From Aphrophora alni (lineage: Eukaryota > Arthropoda > Insecta > Hemiptera > Aphrophoridae): a DNA stretch of 64,000 nt. This document shows positions 59,140 to 64,000 of the stretch, one piece after another. The stretch's first letter is position 1, and every line of letters starts with the position of its first letter. The stretch spans positions 8,462,724 through 8,526,723 of the forward strand of contig OY740776.1 in assembly GCA_963513935.1 (NCBI GenBank). The letters are read 5' to 3'. The translations under genes and the position numbers were made by a program. Below the pieces are notes generated by a model. It was not told the DNA's origin. It made no database searches and saw nothing but the letters and a program-made list of their open reading frames with translations.

Positions 59140-59935
59140 ACATAAATTATAGGCCGTGAGACGACGAGTGATGAAACTCTCGATGCGCGTAGGAGGGGAA
59201 TTGGGAGGTGGGGAGAAAGACAGGTTCGAGTTGAGTTTCAAATAGAACTAGTTACTAGAACTAGAAGGGCGGCGTTACTAATGCCTTTTCGGCTTACCAC
59301 CAACCCCCACTCAAAAGAAAGAGTAACTGGGTGTAATCTCACCACTAGCACCCCACTGCCACCACGAAACCATTCCTCAACGCACGCTCCCAAAAGCCGA
59401 AGCTTCTGGACAGGCCAAGCATGCTCCCATGGTACTCATGTCGGCAAGATTACTCAAGCCACGTTTGATGAGTCACCGTCGGGTCGCTTACGCAATACCC
59501 TCCCTCACACACTCACCTACTAAAGGCGGCGCCCGTTACCTACATACGTAGGATTGGGTGGCCTTCCCCTAGTTTTCTTGGGCCGGCACCGTGAGGTAAA
59601 ATACACGACCCGAGTGTAGATGACACCCATGTTCACCTATTCTCATGTTAGCAAGGTTCCCCAAGCAACGTTGGATGAGTCACCGTCAGGTGGCTCACGC
59701 GTCCCTTACCTCACAATTATTCCGAAGGCGGCATCCATTACCCATATTCATGGGATAGGGCAGCCAACCCCCGGTTCTAGGGGCCAGTGACGTGAGGTAC
59801 ACCACTGACCCAGAAAGACAAACACCACGCACGGAGGGGGTTGTTGTCTATCAGGCGCAAACTTGCTCTTTGCCACTGCGCATCGCCAAGACAGTTTCAT
59901 CACTCGCCTCACGAACTATAATTCACAATTTTTCC
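59140..59935. mobile_element. GC-rich element with inverted ends, unknown class
   Basis: The left end (AATTATAGGCCGTGAG, then CGAGTGATGAAACT) is inverted at 59890-59935 (AGTTTCATCACTCG, then CTCACGAACTATAATT). The interior is far richer in G+C than the surroundings and has no long frame. Two diverged ~180-bp units lie inside (see next entry). No target duplication was fixed. Confidence 0.55.
59425..59815 (+). repeat. two diverged internal units, possibly structured
   Basis: The units (about 59430-59605 and 59640-59795) share GATGAGTCACCGTC, AGGCGGC and GTGAGGTA. Each has a hairpin at the same place: CCTAC-ATAC-GTAGG (59539-59552) and CCCAT-ATTC-ATGGG (59741-59754). Two of the five pairs differ between units yet stay paired. 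A second stem around GCC / GGC also swaps pairs (TG/CA against CA/TG). Confidence 0.5.
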
Positions 59936-59939
59936 TACA

Positions 59940-61221
59940 TTTTTTAAAGTTTTACAATCATTTTCCCAAATACTACTAGAGTTGCGGTTCTGGGACAAAT
60001 GTTTTTACAATTTTTCAGGTGGCAACGTATTAAGGAGTAAATTTTCGTCGTAATTAATGCCGCGTGAAATTCAATATGGCCGTACATTACCGGTGGGTCA
60101 GCCGTAAACTCGCTGACGCAGCTGTTTTAAAACCTATGTCTAAATTTATCTTATTTTTTAGCTGTACAATCATTCCTCCGAAAGAGTGCCACGCAGTTAT
60201 GAATCACCCTGTAGATAGTATTTATTACGATTTTATATCGTTGTTGCTATAAATGTCAATTCAATTCAATGTATAAAGACGGTGGTCACGATTCGTTTTT
60301 GTTTCAAATAAACATTTAATCAAAATCCGTTGTGGTGTTTTTGAAAAAAAAAAAAAGACTGATTTTTGTACGGAATTTCAAGTTTTGGTTTTATCGTCGC
60401 TACACTATATTTTGAGTTATTGAAGAAAAACAAAACCACACAGAGCTAACATCGTATTTGAACGTTATATTGTAAAGACTCGATGGGTACGTTGCACCCT
60501 GTATAATCCTGAAGAGAAATGGTTTCAAGTAAAACAATTTATTGTCACCACAGGCTTAGGTATGTAATAAGCCCACACACCCCTCCATCTCAACTATCGC
60601 GTAAAAAGGCTGGTTGGGGGTGGGGGGGATATAATCAGCTGTAGATAAAACACACTAAGAAACAAGATTATTATATAGAAATAATTCATTTACATAACAT
60701 CATATGTTCCCAAAATGTACTCGGCAGGTTTGTTTGCTTTCTTACAAATTAGTCACTCAAACAATGAATAATATTTTGAAAAACCTCCAGTCATCATCGC
60801 CTAATTTAAGAATTCTCCATTACAACCATAATTTACAAAATTATTTAAAACGTTTACGATAATAGAAGAGAAACATTGCACAAACTTTCTCACTTAGCCA
60901 AATAAAAACGAACCTAAACTAACCGTTAATCGAAAAGATTCACGGAACGCTTCCGTAAAATTTAGATAATTTCAATAACCAGGCGGATTTCCATTAAACT
61001 TTGGAGAAACTGAGCTGTAGGTAACGAAAACCCCCAATTTGAAAAAATATATCAAAATGAACACCGGCAGACAGTGCTCTTAATTTAGTTTTGAATTACT
61101 GCTAAAGAACGTTTGTAGACGGATTTTATTTTCGAAATTCCATCCGTCCGTCGTCGTCTGTTCTTAACAAAATGGCGGCCACACAAATTAAGAAAGGAAC
61201 ATAAAATTTGGTATAGGAGAC
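59940..61221. other. AT-rich, no gene
   Basis: CACCCTGTA at 60205 and 60495 (reverse of the CAGGGTG word), an inverted GAGAAAGTTTGTGCAAT near 60890, and CAAAATGGCGGCCACA at 61166. Confidence 0.4.
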
Positions 61222-61675
61222 TATTATACACGAAGAGGTACGCGGTTTTTTCCCTTTTTTGTTTTTCTTCAACCGATTCTATTGAAACTTTACATACTTT
61301 TTAATAGAATTATCACAAATATTGTGAGAAAATTTCAACACACTTGTGTTTATAGAAACAAAATGACGGCAACATGGAAAAAAAAAACTTCTATGCCTCT
61401 ATACTTTTACGCCTTTTTAATTGTTGAACAGCTGTTCGATTCAAATTAAAACTACAATTACATTAAAATGGAAATTTATAACGTAATTCTTTTAGGTTTT
61501 TTTGTAGTTGCAGAATGGTTTTTACAGTTGAATAAAAAAAAATAGTATTGTGCTTGGCCCATTGTTTTTATACTCCGTTCTCCAGGAAAACAAAAATTAC
61601 TTAGAGAAGTAGAATATGAAACTGGAGTACAGAAAATCGTAGAGAAAAACGAAATTAATTTTTACTGTCCATAAC

Positions 61676-61811
61676 CTACTTGAAGATGATCCGGACAGAA
61701 GAGTGGAGTTCTGTTCCTACATCACGTGACTGATCCTGTAGACATACTAGTATTGTTTTCTCAGACAAGTCGACTTTCTATCGCAATGATATTGTAAATA
61801 AACAACTCTAA
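61676..61811 (+). pseudogene. IS630-like transposase fragment
   Basis: LLEDDPDRRVEFCS (from 61676), then after stops SIVFSDKSTFYRNDIVNKQ. The same two motifs occur in the same order at 32990-33130 (DDSDRRVEFCS and IVFSDEATFYRTG), so both belong to one transposase family. Here the catalytic-core motif reads SDKST instead of SDEAT. The C-terminal two thirds are missing. Confidence 0.7.
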
Positions 61812-61862
61812 TTATTACAATACCCTCAAGCCCTTACGTTGTTGATCAGAAACTTTAAAAAT

Positions 61863-62110
61863 CAAAACTAATTACTGTCTGGGCGGCTGTGCTAATGGCG
61901 TCTTATGACATTTCAAACAGCACAATGACTGGAAGTTTAAAATCAAAACTAATTACTGTCTGGGCGGCTGTGCTAATGGCGTCTTATGACATTTCAAACA
62001 GCACAATGACTGGAAGTTTAAAACCAAAACTAATTACTGTCTGGGCGGCTGTGCTAATGGCATCTTATGACATTTCAAACAGCACAATGACTGGAAGTTT
62101 AAAATCGACA
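61863..62110 (+). repeat. 81-bp tandem repeat x 3, in frame
   Basis: Period is exactly 81 (GCTAATGG at 61891, 61972 and 62053), i.e. 27 codons, so a frame from 61889 to 62170 stays open (SYDISNSTMTGSLK and ITVWAAVLMA repeated). Whether it was translated is unknown. Confidence 0.8.
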
Positions 62111-62770
62111 CGTATCGCCCCAATAACAACTATGGGACTGTTTAAAGGACCAAAGTTTCAACAACGATGAGGATTTGAAGAGCGTTATCGAAGGAGACCA
62201 AACAATTACTTTAAAATGGCGTACGAATCACTTGTTGGTATCAATGGGTTTGAATTAATTAATTCATTTTTTAAATCTTATTTTTTATTGATTTTTAAAA
62301 CAAATAATTAGTTTTTTTTAAACAAAATTGTGTTCGTATCGAATTACGTTCGTAGCAATAAAAGTTTTTTTCGCAAACGTAACAAAAACAATACTGTTCT
62401 ATGTTGCCGCCATTTTGTTTCTATAAAAACATCAGTGTGTTGAAATTTTTAAACAACATTTTTCTGTAACTTTATTATTAATTATGTAGAGTTTCAAAAG
62501 AATCGGTTGAGGAATAAAGCAATAGAAAATTAAAAGCGTATAATTCTTTTCGTGGGACACAATATAGGCTATATAGTGTGTGCCTATAATGAAACCTATT
62601 GAAATTAAAAATGGAGAACATTTTAAACATTTGTTTGTTAAACCCCATGTATTAGATATAACTGTTGACAATACTGTATTTAATTTTACCAATCACGACA
62701 AAGAAAAAAATTGTCAAAAATAATTTCGAAATGATCTCCCGAAGAAAATGTGATATCCTTGTAGTTACAG

Positions 62771-64000
62771 AATCCGAGAGAGACACGAGCATAGCGAGTG
62801 GAAGCTCTCTTCCCTCTATATACAGTTGCGTGGCCCGATAAATCCGAGACAGACACGAGCATAGCGAGTGGAAGCTCTCTTCCCTCTATATACAGTTGCG
62901 AGGCCCGATAAATCCAAGACAGACACGAGCATAGCGAGTGGAAGCTCTCTTCCCTCTATATACAGTTGCGAGGCCCGATAAATCCGAGACAGCCATGAGC
63001 ATAGCGAGTGGAAGCTCTCTTCCCTCTATATACAGTTGCGAGGCCCGATAAATCCAAGACAGACATGAGCATAGCGAGTGGAAGCTCTCTTCCCTCTATA
63101 TACAGTTGCGTGGCCCGATAAATCAAAGACAGACACGAGCATAGCGAGTGGAAGCTCTCTTCCCTCTATATACAGTTGCGTGGCCCGATAAATCCGAGAC
63201 AGACACGAGCATAGCGAGTGGAAGCTCTCTTCCCTCTATATACAGTTGCGTGGCCCGATAAATCCGAGACAGACACGAGCATAGCGAGTGGAAGCTCTCT
63301 TCCCTCTATATACAGTTGCGTGGCCCGATAAATCAAAGACAGACACGAGCATAGCGAGTGGAAGCTCTCTTCCCTCTATATACAGTTGCGTGGCCCGATA
63401 AATCCGAGACAGACACGAGCATAGCGAGTGGAAGCTCTCTTCCCTCTATATACAGTTGCGTGGCCCGATAAATCCGAGACAGACACGAGCATAGCGAGTG
63501 GAAGCTCTCTTCCCTCTATATACAGTTGCGAGGTCCGATAAATCCGAGACAGACACGAGCATAGCGAGTGGAAGCTCTCTTCCCTCTATATACAGTTGCG
63601 AGGTCCGATAAATCCAAGACAGACACGAGCATAGCGAGTGGAAGCTCTCTTCCCTCTATATACAGTTGCGTGGCCCGATAAATCCAAGACAGACACGAGC
63701 ATAGCGAGTGGAAGCTCTCTTCCCTCTATATACAGTTGCGAGGCCCGATAAATCCAAGACAGACACGAGCATAGCGAGTGGAAGCTCTCTTCCCTCTATA
63801 TACAGTTGCGTGGCCCGATAAATCCAAGACAGACACGAGCATAGCGAGTGGAAGCTCTCTTCCCTCTATATACAGTTGCGAGGCCCGATAAATCCAAGAC
63901 AGACACGAGCATAGCGAGTGGAAGCTCTCTTCCCTCTATATACAGTTGCGTGGCCCGATAAATCCAAGACAGACACGAGCATAGCGAGTGGAAGCTCTCT
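62771..64000 (+). repeat. 70-bp satellite, at least 17.5 copies, continues past the window
   Basis: Exactly 70-bp monomers: AATCCGAGACAGACACGAGC, ATAGCGAGTGGAAGCTCTCT, TCCCTCTATATACAGTTGCG and TGGCCCGATA. Variation is limited to a few positions (CCGAG/CCAAG/CAAAG, GCGTGG/GCGAGG, GGCCC/GGTCC). There is no length variation, unlike the other satellites here. GGAAG-CTCT-CTTCC is a small hairpin in each unit. Confidence 0.97.

Larger units (their letters stand above)
61222..62560. mobile_element. transposon with about 160-bp inverted arms and transposase remnant
   Basis: 61225-61400 pairs inverted with about 62385-62550 (TCAACCGATTCT, AATTTCAACACAC, ATAGAAACAAAATG and CGGCAACAT in both). Between them lie an IS630-like fragment and a triple 81-bp repeat. 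Long arms around a transposase relic suggest a decayed, formerly autonomous member. Confidence 0.65.

Overview
The window looks like intergenic or heterochromatic DNA from an insect with a large, repeat-rich genome. The evidence is AT-rich sequence with many long mononucleotide runs, animal-type non-LTR retrotransposons (I/LOA-like, Jockey-like, RTE-like), Tc1/mariner/IS630-type transposase relics, and arrays of the arthropod telomere pentamer TTAGG. A hemipteran is my best guess, from general resemblance of the repeats only. No prokaryotic gene organisation is present and no complete host gene can be seen. Most of the 64 kb is mobile elements or tandem repeats.

Layout. 1-1.2 kb: 3' end of an I/LOA-like LINE on the + strand. 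3.4-5.6 kb: fold-back DNA element with ~215-bp inverted termini and a 9-bp target duplication (Mutator-like), holding an inner inverted repeat with two hammerhead-like motifs. 6.2-8.2 kb: small tandem arrays. 8.8-9.2 kb: a broken lysine-rich reading frame, cut by a nearly complete minus-strand LINE (9.2-14.1 kb: ORF1, endonuclease, RT, RNase H). 15.3-16.0 kb: ~255-bp repeats. 16.1-24.7 kb: a ~98-bp satellite with poly-C tracts, higher-order structure and a shorter derivative. 25.4-27.7 kb: two fold-back elements around an interstitial TTAGG-type array. 29.1-31.1 kb: a ~57-bp satellite. 32.5-36.3 kb: a 103-bp array, an IS630-like transposase relic, a composite TTAGG repeat and a Jockey fragment.

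The second half is sparser. It holds dispersed repeat families (37.9/46.5 kb, 40.1/41.8 kb, 44/52.6 kb, 44.9/50.4/53.8 kb), a MITE-like element (39.5 kb), a hAT-like element with an 8-bp target duplication (42.7-43.5 kb), a possible immunoglobulin-domain exon (43.7 kb), a good hammerhead ribozyme candidate (47.35 kb, minus), a TA-flanked MITE (48.9 kb), an RTE-like RT fragment (50.6-51.4 kb), a mariner relic (53 kb), a 127-bp array (54.7-56.4 kb), a second Jockey tail (58.2 kb), a GC-rich inverted-terminus element with two internally repeated, possibly structured units (59.1-59.9 kb), a long-TIR element with an IS630-like fragment (61.2-62.6 kb), and a very uniform 70-bp satellite that runs off the end of the window (62.8-64 kb).

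The parts do not form a pathway. The connections are evolutionary: the two LINE copies share the same coding lesions, two transposase relics belong to one family, satellite monomers resemble pieces of dispersed elements, and hammerhead-like motifs sit in repeat contexts typical of retroelements.
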